This document shows, one piece after another, positions 26,361-35,191 of a stretch of 64,000 nucleotides of DNA (positions are counted from its first letter, which is position 1; the number at the start of each line of letters is the position of its first letter). The DNA comes from Pseudomonas sp. SG20056 (GTDB taxonomy: Bacteria; Pseudomonadota; Gammaproteobacteria; Pseudomonadales; Pseudomonadaceae): contig NZ_CP134499.1 of the NCBI RefSeq assembly GCF_031764535.1, positions 434,001-498,000 on the forward strand, read 5' to 3'. Under the pieces are notes generated by a model that ran no database searches, was not told the DNA's origin, and saw only the letters and a program-made list of their open reading frames with translations. The position numbers and the translations under genes are program-made.

Positions 26361-27653
26361 ATGGACGTCACTTCCACCCTGAGCCTGGGCGATCCGCTGG
26401 AGCCCGCACGCAAGGCCGCCGCAGAGATGCTGCAGACCCGCGAGCGCACCTTTTCCCTGCCACAGCCGTTCTATAGCGATGAGCGTCTGTTCAAGATCGA
26501 TATGCAGGAGATCTTCCACAAGGAATGGCTGATCGCCGGCATGACCTGCGAAATCCCAGCCAAGGGCAACTTCCTCACCCTGCAGCTCGGCGACAACCCG
26601 ATCATGGTGATTCGTGGCGCCGACGGTGTGGTGCATGCGTTCCATAACGTCTGCCGTCACCGCGGCTCGCGCCTGTGCACCAGTGAAAAGGGCAAGGTGG
26701 CCAAGCTGGTCTGCCCTTATCACCAGTGGACCTACGAGCTGGATGGTCGCCTGCTGTTCGCCGGCACTGAAATGGGCGCGGATTTCGATCTCAAGGACTA
26801 CAGCCTCAAGCCGGTCAACTGCAAGGTGGCGGGCGGCTACATCTTTATCTCCCTGGCGGAAAACCCGCCGGCCATCGATGACTTCCTCAGCACCCTGGCT
26901 CACTACATGGAGCCTTACGACATGGAAAACACCAAGGTGGCGGTGCAGACCACCTTGATGGAAAAAGCCAACTGGAAGCTGGTGCTGGAGAACAACCGCG
27001 AGTGCTACCACTGCAACGGTTCGCACCCGGAGCTGCTCAACACCCTGCTGGAGTGGGATGACGTCACCGACCCGCGCGCCACTCAGGCGTTCAAGGATCA
27101 GGTGGCGGAGTGCACGGGCCGTTGGGACAAGGACAACATTCCTTATGCCCACGCCAGCTTTGGCCTGCGTAACCGTATCGTGCGCATGCCGCTGCTCAAG
27201 GGCACCGTGTCGATGACCATGGACGGCAAGCCGGGCTGCAACAAGCTTATGGGCCGCATTACCGACCCGGATCTGGGTTCGATGCGCATCCTGCACCTGC
27301 CGCACTCGTGGAATCACTGCATGGGCGATCACATGATCGTCTTCACCGTGTGGCCGATCAGCGCCCAGGAAACCATGGTCACCACCAAATGGCTGGTGCA
27401 CAAGGATGCTGTGGAAGGTGTTGATTACGACGTGGCCCGCCTGCGTCAGGTGTGGGACGCCACCAACGATCAGGACCGTCGCCTGGCTGAAGAAAACCAG
27501 CGCGGTATCAATTCCACCGCTTACCAGCCCGGCCCGTACTCAAAGACCTACGAGTTCGGCGTGGTCAACTTTATCGACTGGTACAGCGAGCGCGTGCTGC
27601 ACAACCTCGGCGCGGCGCCGGCGCCGTATCTGCGTCAGGTCGGCGCTGAGTAA
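26361..27653 (+). CDS. gbcA: Glycine betaine monooxygenase, Rieske oxygenase subunit
   Basis: Removes one methyl group from glycine betaine as formaldehyde, giving dimethylglycine. The 430 residues have the Rieske motif CRHRGSRLC ... CPYHQWTY (C-x-H and C-x2-H, about 95-120) and the mononuclear iron site ENNRECYHCNGSHPEL (about 210-225), with the usual aspartate bridging residue region following. Length and motifs are normal for GbcA. GAGGAG precedes the ATG. A tiny open frame follows at 27660, before a strong terminator. Confidence 0.95.
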   Translation: MDVTSTLSLGDPLEPARKAAAEMLQTRERTFSLPQPFYSDERLFKIDMQEIFHKEWLIAGMTCEIPAKGNFLTLQLGDNPIMVIRGADGVVHAFHNVCRHRGSRLCTSEKGKVAKLVCPYHQWTYELDGRLLFAGTEMGADFDLKDYSLKPVNCKVAGGYIFISLAENPPAIDDFLSTLAHYMEPYDMENTKVAVQTTLMEKANWKLVLENNRECYHCNGSHPELLNTLLEWDDVTDPRATQAFKDQVAECTGRWDKDNIPYAHASFGLRNRIVRMPLLKGTVSMTMDGKPGCNKLMGRITDPDLGSMRILHLPHSWNHCMGDHMIVFTVWPISAQETMVTTKWLVHKDAVEGVDYDVARLRQVWDATNDQDRRLAEENQRGINSTAYQPGPYSKTYEFGVVNFIDWYSERVLHNLGAAPAPYLRQVGAE

Positions 27654-27659
27654 GCCGGC

Positions 27660-27749
27660 ATGACGTTTGGCCTGTGGCTGCTGCTCGGCCTGACTGCTTA
27701 CGGTCTGCTGGCCGCGCGGCGCAGGCCTGTCACCTCTGCAACACACTGA
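27660..27749 (+). CDS. Possible 29-residue single-pass membrane microprotein
   Basis: A short frame 6 bp after the gbcA stop: MTFGLWLLLGLTAYGLLAA then RRRPVTSATH. It is a single hydrophobic helix followed by a basic, positive-inside-type tail, like known bacterial membrane microproteins. No clear Shine-Dalgarno sequence precedes it; translation would depend on coupling to gbcA. The terminator at 27774 places it inside the gbcA transcript. Expression is unproven. Confidence 0.35.
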   Translation: MTFGLWLLLGLTAYGLLAARRRPVTSATH

Positions 27750-27773
27750 GACCCACCTCAAGGGTCACCTTGG

Positions 27774-27809
27774 CCCCTGCCGGATACCCCCAGGCAGGGG
27801 CTTTTTTTA
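27774..27809 (+). terminator. Rho-independent terminator after gbcA
   Basis: The stem GCCCCTGCC (27774-27782) / GGCAGGGGC (27794-27802) is followed by seven T residues. It is a strong, well-formed terminator. Confidence 0.92.
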
Positions 27810-27851
27810 TTGGGCTGTTTGCCGCTGGGCGGGCTGTCGCGGGCTTTGTCG

Positions 27852-27871
27852 GCGACATATCCGTCTGCGAC
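27852..27871. promoter_or_regulatory. Possible regulatory repeats upstream of the dipeptidase-dgc genes
   Basis: GGCGACATATCCGTCTGCGAC contains two GCGAC copies 15 bp apart, and GGCGACA recurs at 27969, close to the start codon. The motif resembles those upstream of gbcA, cbcV and glyA but the spacing differs. The 27750-27996 gap otherwise holds the gbcA terminator and the promoter for the next unit. Confidence 0.35.
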
Positions 27872-27996
27872 CCGGCTTTGACGCTTTCGGCAATACCCCG
27901 GTCGTTTTTGCACCGGGTCGCCCGAGCCCCCAGGGATATGCTCAGTCCAAAGCGCCAACAACGGGTTTGGCGACATCGCTAAAAGGGGACTGCCTG

Positions 27997-28974
27997 ATGA
28001 GCCCAGCCGAATTACACGCCGACAGCATCGTTATTGACGGGCTGATCATCGCCAAGTGGAACCGCGAGCTGTTCGAGGACATGCGCAAAGGCGGCCTGAC
28101 CGCCGCCAACTGCACCGTATCGGTGTGGGAAGGCTTCCAGGCCACGGTGAACAACATCGCCGCCAGCCAGAAGCTGATCCGCGAAAACAGCGACCTGGTG
28201 ATGCCGGTGCGCACCACCGCTGACATCCGCACCGCCAAGGCGCAGGGCAAGACCGGCATCCTTTTCGGCTTCCAGAACGCCCATGCGTTCGAAGACCAGA
28301 TCGCTTACGTCGAGGTGTTCAAGCAGCTCGGCGTGGGCATTGTGCAGATGTGCTACAACACCCAGAACCTGGTCGGCACCGGCTGCTATGAGCGTGATGG
28401 CGGGCTGTCCGGTTTTGGTCGCGAGATCGTTGCCGAGATGAACCGCGTCGGCATCATGTGCGACCTCTCGCATGTGGGCTCGAAGACCAGCGAGGAAGTC
28501 ATCCTCGAATCGAAAAAACCGGTCACCTATTCCCATTGCCTGCCGTCGGGGCTGAAAGAACACCCGCGCAACAAGTCCGATGCAGAACTGAAATTTATCG
28601 CCGACCACGGCGGCTTTGTCGGCGTGACCATGTTTGCGCCGTTCCTGGCCAAGGGCATCGACTCGACCATCGACGACTACGCCGAAGCCATCGAATACGT
28701 GATGAACATCGTCGGCGAAGACGCCATCGGTATCGGTACTGACTTCACCCAGGGCCACGGCCAGGACTTCTTCGAGTACCTGACCCACGACAAGGGTTAC
28801 GCCCGCCGCCTGACCAGCTTCGGCAAGATCATCAACCCGCTGGGCATCCGCACTGTCGGCGAATTCCCCAACCTCACCGAGACCCTGCTCAAACGCGGCC
28901 ATTCCGAGCGCGTGGTACGCAAGATCATGGGCGAGAACTGGGTACGGGTTCTGAAAGACGTCTGGGGCGAGTGA
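27997..28974 (+). CDS. M19 (renal dipeptidase-like) protein with altered metal site
   Basis: A 325-residue protein starting MSPAELHADS (AAAAGGGGA upstream). The fold is that of M19 membrane dipeptidases: CDLSHVGSKTSEE, VTYSHCLPSGLKEHPRN and the C-terminal GIGTDFTQGHG. However, the first metal-binding motif normally reading DGHND is DGLII here, and the bridging Glu region reads GFQNAHAF with Gln. At least one metal site is therefore lost or changed, and ordinary dipeptidase activity is doubtful. It is the first gene of the group leading to dgcA; homologues sit beside dgcAB in other Pseudomonas. A role in betaine or dimethylglycine metabolism is inferred. Confidence 0.8.
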   Translation: MSPAELHADSIVIDGLIIAKWNRELFEDMRKGGLTAANCTVSVWEGFQATVNNIAASQKLIRENSDLVMPVRTTADIRTAKAQGKTGILFGFQNAHAFEDQIAYVEVFKQLGVGIVQMCYNTQNLVGTGCYERDGGLSGFGREIVAEMNRVGIMCDLSHVGSKTSEEVILESKKPVTYSHCLPSGLKEHPRNKSDAELKFIADHGGFVGVTMFAPFLAKGIDSTIDDYAEAIEYVMNIVGEDAIGIGTDFTQGHGQDFFEYLTHDKGYARRLTSFGKIINPLGIRTVGEFPNLTETLLKRGHSERVVRKIMGENWVRVLKDVWGE

Positions 28975-29165
28975 TGAATACCTCCGGAGCCTACTGCGCC
29001 CACCGATAGCTGCGTCGCGTCCTCGCGACAAGCTCGCCGTACATGCGTACTGCTCTCGCTTGTCGCTGCGGGTCTCCTTGCTCTCGGCGTGCTCGCTACG
29101 GCCCCACAGGCATTCATCGGCACCTTTCAAATACGCAAGACAACGAATTCTGGAGCACTGAACAC

Positions 29166-29696
29166 ATGGCCACCCACGCACCCGAAATGCCTATCCAGGT
29201 CGACGACGAAACCGGCGTCTGGACCACTGACGCGCTGCCGATGCTCTATGTACCGCGGCATTTCTTCGTCAACAACCACATCGGTATCGAAGAGGTACTG
29301 GGTGCTGAGGCCTATGCCGAGATTCTCTACAAGGCCGGCTACAAATCCGCCTGGCACTGGTGCGAGAAAGAGGCCGAGTGCCATGGTCTGTCCGGCGTGG
29401 CGGTGTTCGAGCATTACATGAAGCGCCTGTCGCAACGCGGCTGGGGGCTGTTCGAGATTGAAGCCATCGACCTGGCTGCCGGCACCTGCTCGGTACGCCT
29501 CAAACACTCGGCCTTTGTCTACGTCTACGGCAAGTGCGGGCGCAAGGTCGATTATATGTTCACCGGCTGGTTTGCCGGCGCCATGGATCAGATTCTTCAG
29601 GCCCAGGGCAGCGCTATTCGCACCGTGGCCGAGCAGGTCTATGGCGGTTCCGAAGAGGGCCACGACGATGGCCTGTTTGTGGTCAAGCCACGCTAA
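29166..29696 (+). CDS. V4R-like (DUF5943-type) protein of the dgc cluster
   Basis: A 176-residue protein starting MATHAPEMPIQVDDETG, with GGAG about 12 bases upstream. The C-terminal part (FEIEAIDLAAGTCSVRLKHS ... YGKCGRKVDYMFTGWFAGAMDQIL) looks like the 4-vinyl-reductase (V4R) ligand-binding domain. The small molecule is unknown. It sits between the dipeptidase homologue and dgcA, where Pseudomonas genomes commonly have it, so it probably supports dimethylglycine use. Confidence 0.7.
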   Translation: MATHAPEMPIQVDDETGVWTTDALPMLYVPRHFFVNNHIGIEEVLGAEAYAEILYKAGYKSAWHWCEKEAECHGLSGVAVFEHYMKRLSQRGWGLFEIEAIDLAAGTCSVRLKHSAFVYVYGKCGRKVDYMFTGWFAGAMDQILQAQGSAIRTVAEQVYGGSEEGHDDGLFVVKPR

Positions 29697-29708
29697 AGAC
29701 AACCCTGT

Positions 29709-29766
29709 GTGGGAGGGGTTTTAGCCGCGACGGGCATACCGCTATCGCCGCTGAAGCGCCTCCCAC
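29709..29766. repeat. REP-type palindrome, diverged copy
   Basis: GTGGGAGGGGTTTTAGCCGCGA on the left and GCGCCTCCCAC on the right: the family seen at 3827 with some lost pairing. It lies in the short gap before dgcA. Confidence 0.7.
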
Positions 29767-29793
29767 AATCCTTAGTTCCGTGAGGGTGCCGTA

Positions 29794-31854
29794 ATGGCTT
29801 TCGAAGCAATGTTCCAGCCGATCCAAATCGGCAAGCTGACCATCCGCAACCGCGTGCTCAGCACCGCGCACGCTGAGGTGTACGCCACCGACGGCGGCAT
29901 GACCACCGAACGGTATGTGCAGTACTACGAAGAGAAGGCCAAGGGCGGCATCGGCCTGGCGATCTGTGGTGGCTCCTCGGTGGTGGCCATCGACAGCCCG
30001 CAGCAGTGGTGGAGTTCGGTCAACCTTTCCACCGACCGGATCATTCCGCACTTCCAGAATCTTGCCGACGCCATGCACAAGCATGGCGCCAAGATCATGA
30101 TCCAGATTACCCATATGGGCCGTCGCTCGCGCTGGGACGGCTTCCACTGGCCGACCCTGATGTCGCCGTCTGGTATCCGTGAACCCGTGCACCGTGCCAC
30201 CTGCAAGACCATCGAGGTCGAGGAAATCTGGCGGGTGATCGGCAACTACGCACAAGCTGCACGCCGCGCCAAAGAGGGCGGGCTGGACGGCGTCGAGCTG
30301 TCCGCCGTGCACCAGCATATGATCGACCAGTTCTGGTCGCCGCGCGTGAACAAGCGTACCGACGAATGGGGCGGCACCTTCGAGGGCCGCATGAAATTCG
30401 GTCTGGAAGTGATCAAGGCTGTGCGCAAGGAAGTCGGTGACGACTTCTGCGTCGGCATGCGCATCTGCGGTGACGAATTCCACCCGGACGGCCTGTCGCA
30501 TGAGGACATGAAGCAGATCGCCGCCTATTACGACGCCACCGGCATGATCGACTTTATCGGCGTCGTCGGCTCGGGCTGCGACACTCACAACACCCTGGCC
30601 AACGTCATTCCGAACATGAGCTACCCGCCGGAGCCGTTCCTGCACCTGGCGGCCGGGATCAAGGAAGTGGTCAAGGTACCGGTGCTGCACGCACAGAACA
30701 TCAAGGACCCCAATCAGGCTACGCGTATTCTCGAAGGCGGCTATGTCGACATGGTCGGCATGACCCGCGCGCACATCGCCGACCCGCACCTGATCGCCAA
30801 GATCAAGATGGGCCAGGTCGACCAGATCAAGCAGTGCGTCGGTGCCAACTACTGCATCGACCGCCAGTATCAGGGCCTGGATGTACTGTGCATCCAGAAC
30901 GCCGCAACCAGCCGCGAATACATGGGCCTGCCGCATATCATCGAGAAAACCAGCGGGCCGAAGCGCAAGGTGGTGATTGTTGGTGGCGGCCCGGCCGGGA
31001 TGGAAGCCGCGCGGGTGGCAGCAGAGCGCGGCCACGACGTGACCCTGTTCGAGAAGAAAGACAGCCTCGGTGGGCAGATCAGCCTGGCCGCCAAGGCCCC
31101 GCAACGCGATCAGATGGCTGGTATCACCCGCTGGTTCCAGCTGGAGCTGGCGCGCCTGAATATCGACCTGCGCCTGGGCACCGGCGCGGACGAGGCGAGC
31201 ATCATGGACTTGCGCCCGGATATCGTGGTGCTGGCCAACGGTGGTCATCCGTTCCTGGAGCAGAACGAGCATTGGGGCGCGGCTGAAGGCCTGGTGGTCA
31301 GCAGCTGGGACATCCTCGATGGCTCGGTCGCCCCAGGTAACAACGTGCTGGTCTACGACACCATTTGCGAGTTCACCGGCATGTCAGTGGCCGACTTTAT
31401 TGCCGAGAAGGGCGCGAAAGTTGAAATCGTCACCGACGACATCAAGCCAGGTGTGGCTATCGGCGGCACCAGCTTCCCGACCTACTACCGCAGCCTGTAC
31501 CCGAAAGAAGTGATCATGACCGGCGACCTGATGCTGGAGAAGGTCTACCGCGAAGGCGACAAGCTGGTGGCGGTGCTGGAGAACGAATACACCGGCGCGA
31601 AAGAGGAGCGGGTGGTCGATCAGGTGGTGGTGGAGAACGGCGTGCGTCCGGATGAGCGCCTGTACTACGCGCTCAAGGATGGCTCACGCAACAAGGGTCA
31701 GATCGATGTGGAAGCGCTGTTTGCCATTCAGCCGCAGCCTTGTTTATCCGAGGCGGGCGACGGTTATCTGCTGTTCCGCATCGGCGACTGCGTGGCCCAG
31801 CGCAACACTCACGCGGCGATCTATGACGCGCTGCGGTTGTGCAAGGACTTCTGA
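29794..31854 (+). CDS. dgcA: Dimethylglycine catabolism flavoprotein
   Basis: A 686-residue protein of the old-yellow-enzyme/trimethylamine-dehydrogenase type that demethylates dimethylglycine to sarcosine with DgcB. The N-terminal FMN-binding TIM barrel (about 1-370) contains ITHMGRRSRWDG and LDGVELSAVHQHMIDQF. A cysteine cluster for a [4Fe-4S] centre is seen as CVGANYCIDRQ followed by LCIQNA. The C-terminal half has a Rossmann motif VVIVGGGPAGMEAARVA (about 391-407) and a second dinucleotide-binding region. TGAGGGTGCC precedes the ATG. Confidence 0.93.
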   Translation: MAFEAMFQPIQIGKLTIRNRVLSTAHAEVYATDGGMTTERYVQYYEEKAKGGIGLAICGGSSVVAIDSPQQWWSSVNLSTDRIIPHFQNLADAMHKHGAKIMIQITHMGRRSRWDGFHWPTLMSPSGIREPVHRATCKTIEVEEIWRVIGNYAQAARRAKEGGLDGVELSAVHQHMIDQFWSPRVNKRTDEWGGTFEGRMKFGLEVIKAVRKEVGDDFCVGMRICGDEFHPDGLSHEDMKQIAAYYDATGMIDFIGVVGSGCDTHNTLANVIPNMSYPPEPFLHLAAGIKEVVKVPVLHAQNIKDPNQATRILEGGYVDMVGMTRAHIADPHLIAKIKMGQVDQIKQCVGANYCIDRQYQGLDVLCIQNAATSREYMGLPHIIEKTSGPKRKVVIVGGGPAGMEAARVAAERGHDVTLFEKKDSLGGQISLAAKAPQRDQMAGITRWFQLELARLNIDLRLGTGADEASIMDLRPDIVVLANGGHPFLEQNEHWGAAEGLVVSSWDILDGSVAPGNNVLVYDTICEFTGMSVADFIAEKGAKVEIVTDDIKPGVAIGGTSFPTYYRSLYPKEVIMTGDLMLEKVYREGDKLVAVLENEYTGAKEERVVDQVVVENGVRPDERLYYALKDGSRNKGQIDVEALFAIQPQPCLSEAGDGYLLFRIGDCVAQRNTHAAIYDALRLCKDF

Positions 31855-31872
31855 TCTAAACGCTGAACCGGT

Positions 31873-31930
31873 GTGGGAGGGGCTTTAGCCGCGACAAGGT
31901 TAAAAGCATCGCGGCTAAAGCCCCTCCCAC
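31873..31930. repeat. REP-type palindrome
   Basis: GTGGGAGGGGCTTTAGCCGCGA and GCGGCTAAAGCCCCTCCCAC face each other between dgcA and dgcB, nearly identical to the 3827 copy. Confidence 0.85.
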
Positions 31931-31962
31931 CAGCCCCACCTTCGGGATTGAGGATGTCCTCG

Positions 31963-33927
31963 ATGTTAAACACCCTACTCCCCATTCTGCTCTTCGCAGC
32001 CCTGGCCCTTGCGGTTATTGGTGCGGCGAAGCGCTTGCTGATGTGGCGCCGTGGCCGCCCGGCCCAGGTCGACTGGCTCGGCGGGCTGTTGGCCATGCCG
32101 CGTCGCTATATGGTTGATCTGCACCATGTGGTGGCCCGCGATAAATACATCGCCAACACCCACGTGGCCACGGCGGGCGGCTTTGTCCTGGCGGCGGTGC
32201 TAGCGATTCTGGTGCACGGCTTCGGCCTGCAGAGTCGCATTCTCGGCTTCGCCCTGCTGGCGGCGACTACGTTGATGTTTGTCGGCGCGCTGTTTGTCGC
32301 CAAACGCCGCCTCGACCCGCCATCGCGTTTGTCGAAAGGCCCGTGGATGCGTCTGCCGAAAAGCCTGCTGATGTTTGCCGGCAGCTTCTTTATCGCCACG
32401 CTTCCTGTTGCCGGTATTCTGCCGGAAGGCTTTGGCGGCTGGATTCTCGCGCTGCTGCTCACCGTTGGCGTGGCCTGGGGTGTGTCCGAGCTGTTCTTTG
32501 GCATGACCTGGGGCGGGCCGATGAAGCACGCCTTTGCCGGTGCTTTGCACCTGGCCTGGCATCGCCGCCGTGAACGCTTTGGTGGCGGCCGTTCGACCGG
32601 CCTCAAAGCGCTGAATCTGGATGACCCGAAAGCCCCGCTGGGCGTGGAAAAGCCTACCGATTTCACCTGGAACCAGTTGCTCGGCTTCGATGCCTGCGTG
32701 CAGTGCGGCAAGTGCGAGGCGGCCTGCCCGGCCTTCGCCGCCGGCCAGCCGCTGAACCCGAAGAAGCTGATTCAGGACATGGTGGTCGGCCTGGCCGGTG
32801 GCAGCGATGCCAACTTTGCCGGTTCGCCTTACCCAGGCAAAGCTATTGGCGAGCATAGCGGCGGCCCGCATCTGCCCATCGTCAATCTGAATGGCAAGGC
32901 GCTGGTCGATGCCGAAACGCTGTGGTCGTGCACCACCTGCCGCGCCTGCGTTGAGGAGTGCCCGATGATGATCGAGCACGTCGACGCCATAGTCGATATG
33001 CGCCGCCATCTCACGCTGGAAAAAGGCGCCACGCCCAACAAGGGCGCTGAGGTGCTGGACAACCTGATCGCCACCGACAACCCCGGCGGTTTCGCACCGG
33101 GTGGCCGGTTGAACTGGGCGGCGGATTTGAACCTGCCGCTAATGAGCGACAAGCAAAATGTGGATGTGCTGTTCTGGGTCGGCGACGGCGCCTTCGACAT
33201 GCGCAATCAGCGCACCCTGCGCGCCTTTGTCAAAGTGCTGAAAGCCGCCAAGGTCGACTTCGCCGTGCTAGGTCTGGAAGAGCGCGATAGTGGTGACGTG
33301 GCCCGTCGTCTGGGCGATGAAGCGACCTTCCAGCTGCTGGCCAAACGCAATATCGCCACCCTGGCCAAGTACCAGTTCAAACGCATCGTCACCTGCGACC
33401 CGCACAGTTTCCATGTGCTGAAAAACGAATACGGCGAGCTGGGCGGTCGCTATTCGGTGCTGCACCACAGCACCTATATGGATGAACTGATCAGCGGCCA
33501 GAAACTCAACCTCGGGCAGCACAAAGGCGGCTCGGTCACCTATCACGACCCGTGCTACCTGGGCCGCTACAACGGAGAGTACGAAGCACCGCGCAATGTG
33601 CTGAATGCCATCGGTATTGAAGTGAAAGAGATGCAGCGTTCGGGCTTCCGTTCCCGTTGCTGCGGCGGTGGCGGGGGCGCGCCGATCACCGATATCCCAG
33701 GCAAGCAGCGGATTCCCGATATGCGCATGGTCGATATCAAGGAAACCGCCGCCGAGCTGGTCGCAGTAGGTTGCCCGCAGTGCACCGCGATGCTCGAAGG
33801 TGTGGTCGGCCAGCGCCCCGAGGTCAAGGATATTGCCGAGCTGGTGGCCGATGTATTGATCGAGGGCGTGGTCGAGGTGAAGGTGTCTGCACCCGCCCCG
33901 CGTGAAGCAGCCGAGGTAAGCCCATGA
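31963..33927 (+). CDS. dgcB: Dimethylglycine catabolism membrane iron-sulfur protein
   Basis: I chose the ATG at 31963 (MLNTLLPILLF) because TTGAGG lies 9 bases upstream; ATG 31954 is possible. The 654 residues contain several N-terminal membrane segments, then two [4Fe-4S] motifs CVQCGKCEAACPAF and CTTCRACVEECPMM, then two CCG (heterodisulfide reductase-type) units with HDPCYLGRYN, RCCGGGGG and VGCPQCTAML. It would carry electrons from DgcA into the respiratory chain, possibly with the Etf encoded next. The stop overlaps the start of the etfA-like gene (ATGA). Confidence 0.9.
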   Translation: MLNTLLPILLFAALALAVIGAAKRLLMWRRGRPAQVDWLGGLLAMPRRYMVDLHHVVARDKYIANTHVATAGGFVLAAVLAILVHGFGLQSRILGFALLAATTLMFVGALFVAKRRLDPPSRLSKGPWMRLPKSLLMFAGSFFIATLPVAGILPEGFGGWILALLLTVGVAWGVSELFFGMTWGGPMKHAFAGALHLAWHRRRERFGGGRSTGLKALNLDDPKAPLGVEKPTDFTWNQLLGFDACVQCGKCEAACPAFAAGQPLNPKKLIQDMVVGLAGGSDANFAGSPYPGKAIGEHSGGPHLPIVNLNGKALVDAETLWSCTTCRACVEECPMMIEHVDAIVDMRRHLTLEKGATPNKGAEVLDNLIATDNPGGFAPGGRLNWAADLNLPLMSDKQNVDVLFWVGDGAFDMRNQRTLRAFVKVLKAAKVDFAVLGLEERDSGDVARRLGDEATFQLLAKRNIATLAKYQFKRIVTCDPHSFHVLKNEYGELGGRYSVLHHSTYMDELISGQKLNLGQHKGGSVTYHDPCYLGRYNGEYEAPRNVLNAIGIEVKEMQRSGFRSRCCGGGGGAPITDIPGKQRIPDMRMVDIKETAAELVAVGCPQCTAMLEGVVGQRPEVKDIAELVADVLIEGVVEVKVSAPAPREAAEVSP

Positions 33928-35147
33928 GCGACATCATCCGCCGCGACCCACGGGCCGAATGGATTGCCCGCAACCGCCTGCACCCGCTGCATGCCGCCGC
34001 ACAGCCGGTGATGGCCAGCTGGCTGAGCGCCGCTGGAGTGCTGCGTAAGAACCCGCATGCCGTGGGCTTTGTCGGCCCCAACGGGATTAAACGTATCGAC
34101 CGCTCCGGCGCGCAGCAAGGCGGCGCGGGCAAGCGCTCGACGGCCAGTGCCGTGGTGCAATTGCCCCTGCATGTGATCGAGCAACCGGCGTTTTATATCG
34201 CCGTGGTGCCGGATATGCTCGGCGGCCGCCTGAGCGCGCATGACAAGGACCTGCTCGGCCTGGCGCACAAGCTGGCTGGCAGTGACGGCGCGGTGGTGGC
34301 GGTGATCTTTGGTGAGCATAAGGAAAGCGCCTTTGACAGCAACGGCGTGGATCGTCTGTTGCAGTTCGCTGGTGACGATTTTGACGGCTACGCCCCGGAA
34401 GCGCGGGTGTTGGCACTCGGCGCAGTAGAACGGCAATTGTCGCCGCGCCACTGGTTGCTGCCCGACAGTCGTAGCGGTGGCGGTGAGCTGGGCCGACGCC
34501 TGGCCGCCAAGCTTGGCGAACGTCCGGCCACGCGGGTTTGGCAGGTGGCCGATGGCATGGCCAGCGGACGTGCCGGTGCCGGACGGCAAGATTTGGTGCA
34601 ACAAGCGCCACGCCTGATTCTGGCCGCCGTGGAGTGCGCCGAACCGGTCAGCGAAACCCGCCATGAAGTGCGGCTGCTGGCGCTCAGTGAAGCGCTGGTC
34701 AGCCACTTGCCCCGGATTCAGGATTTGGGCGCGGTGGCGGTCGACCCGGCGCAGATCCCCATGGCCGAGGCCGAATTTATTCTCTCTGGCGGCAACGGCG
34801 TGAAGGATTGGGCGCTGTTCCATCAGGCCGCTGCGGCGCTGGGCGCCACCGAGGGTGCCTCGCGGGTGGCAGTGGACGATGGCTTTATGGGCCGCGAACG
34901 CCAGGTCGGCGCGTCCGGCATCTGGGTCACGGCGCGGGTCTATGTGGCCGTGGGGATTTCCGGGGCGATCCAGCACCTGCAAGGCATTGGCGCTTGCGAC
35001 AAGGTGGTGGCGATCAACCTCGACCCGACCTGCGACATGATCAAACGCGCCGATCTGTCGGTGATCGGCGAATCCGCCGCGATTCTGCAGGCATTGATCG
35101 AGCGGGTCGCCGCCCACCGCCAGGGAGCAGAACGCGATGCGGCATGA
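33924..35147 (+). CDS. Electron transfer flavoprotein, alpha subunit-like
   Basis: A 407-residue protein, longer than housekeeping EtfA (about 310) because of an N-terminal extension of about 90 residues. The C-terminal FAD domain is clear: GGNGVKDW, ASRVAVDDGFMGRERQVGASG, YVAVGISGAIQHLQG and AINLDPTCDMIKRADLSVIGE. Start coupled to dgcB by a four-base overlap. It is the dgc-dedicated alpha subunit. Confidence 0.88.
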   Translation: MSDIIRRDPRAEWIARNRLHPLHAAAQPVMASWLSAAGVLRKNPHAVGFVGPNGIKRIDRSGAQQGGAGKRSTASAVVQLPLHVIEQPAFYIAVVPDMLGGRLSAHDKDLLGLAHKLAGSDGAVVAVIFGEHKESAFDSNGVDRLLQFAGDDFDGYAPEARVLALGAVERQLSPRHWLLPDSRSGGGELGRRLAAKLGERPATRVWQVADGMASGRAGAGRQDLVQQAPRLILAAVECAEPVSETRHEVRLLALSEALVSHLPRIQDLGAVAVDPAQIPMAEAEFILSGGNGVKDWALFHQAAAALGATEGASRVAVDDGFMGRERQVGASGIWVTARVYVAVGISGAIQHLQGIGACDKVVAINLDPTCDMIKRADLSVIGESAAILQALIERVAAHRQGAERDAA

Positions 35148-35191
35148 ATCTAAGCACTATTGCGCGGCGGATATGGTGGGAGGGCGTTGTT

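Noticed and set aside
27997..28974. Frameshift or sequencing error as the reason for the missing metal motif in the M19 protein
   Set aside because: The frame is continuous, the region around DGLII reads as normal protein, and the rest of the fold is intact, so substitution and not error is more likely.
29683..31272. A 529-codon minus-strand frame opposite dgcA
   Set aside because: Shadow of dgcA with His/Asp/Arg-rich composition typical of antisense frames.
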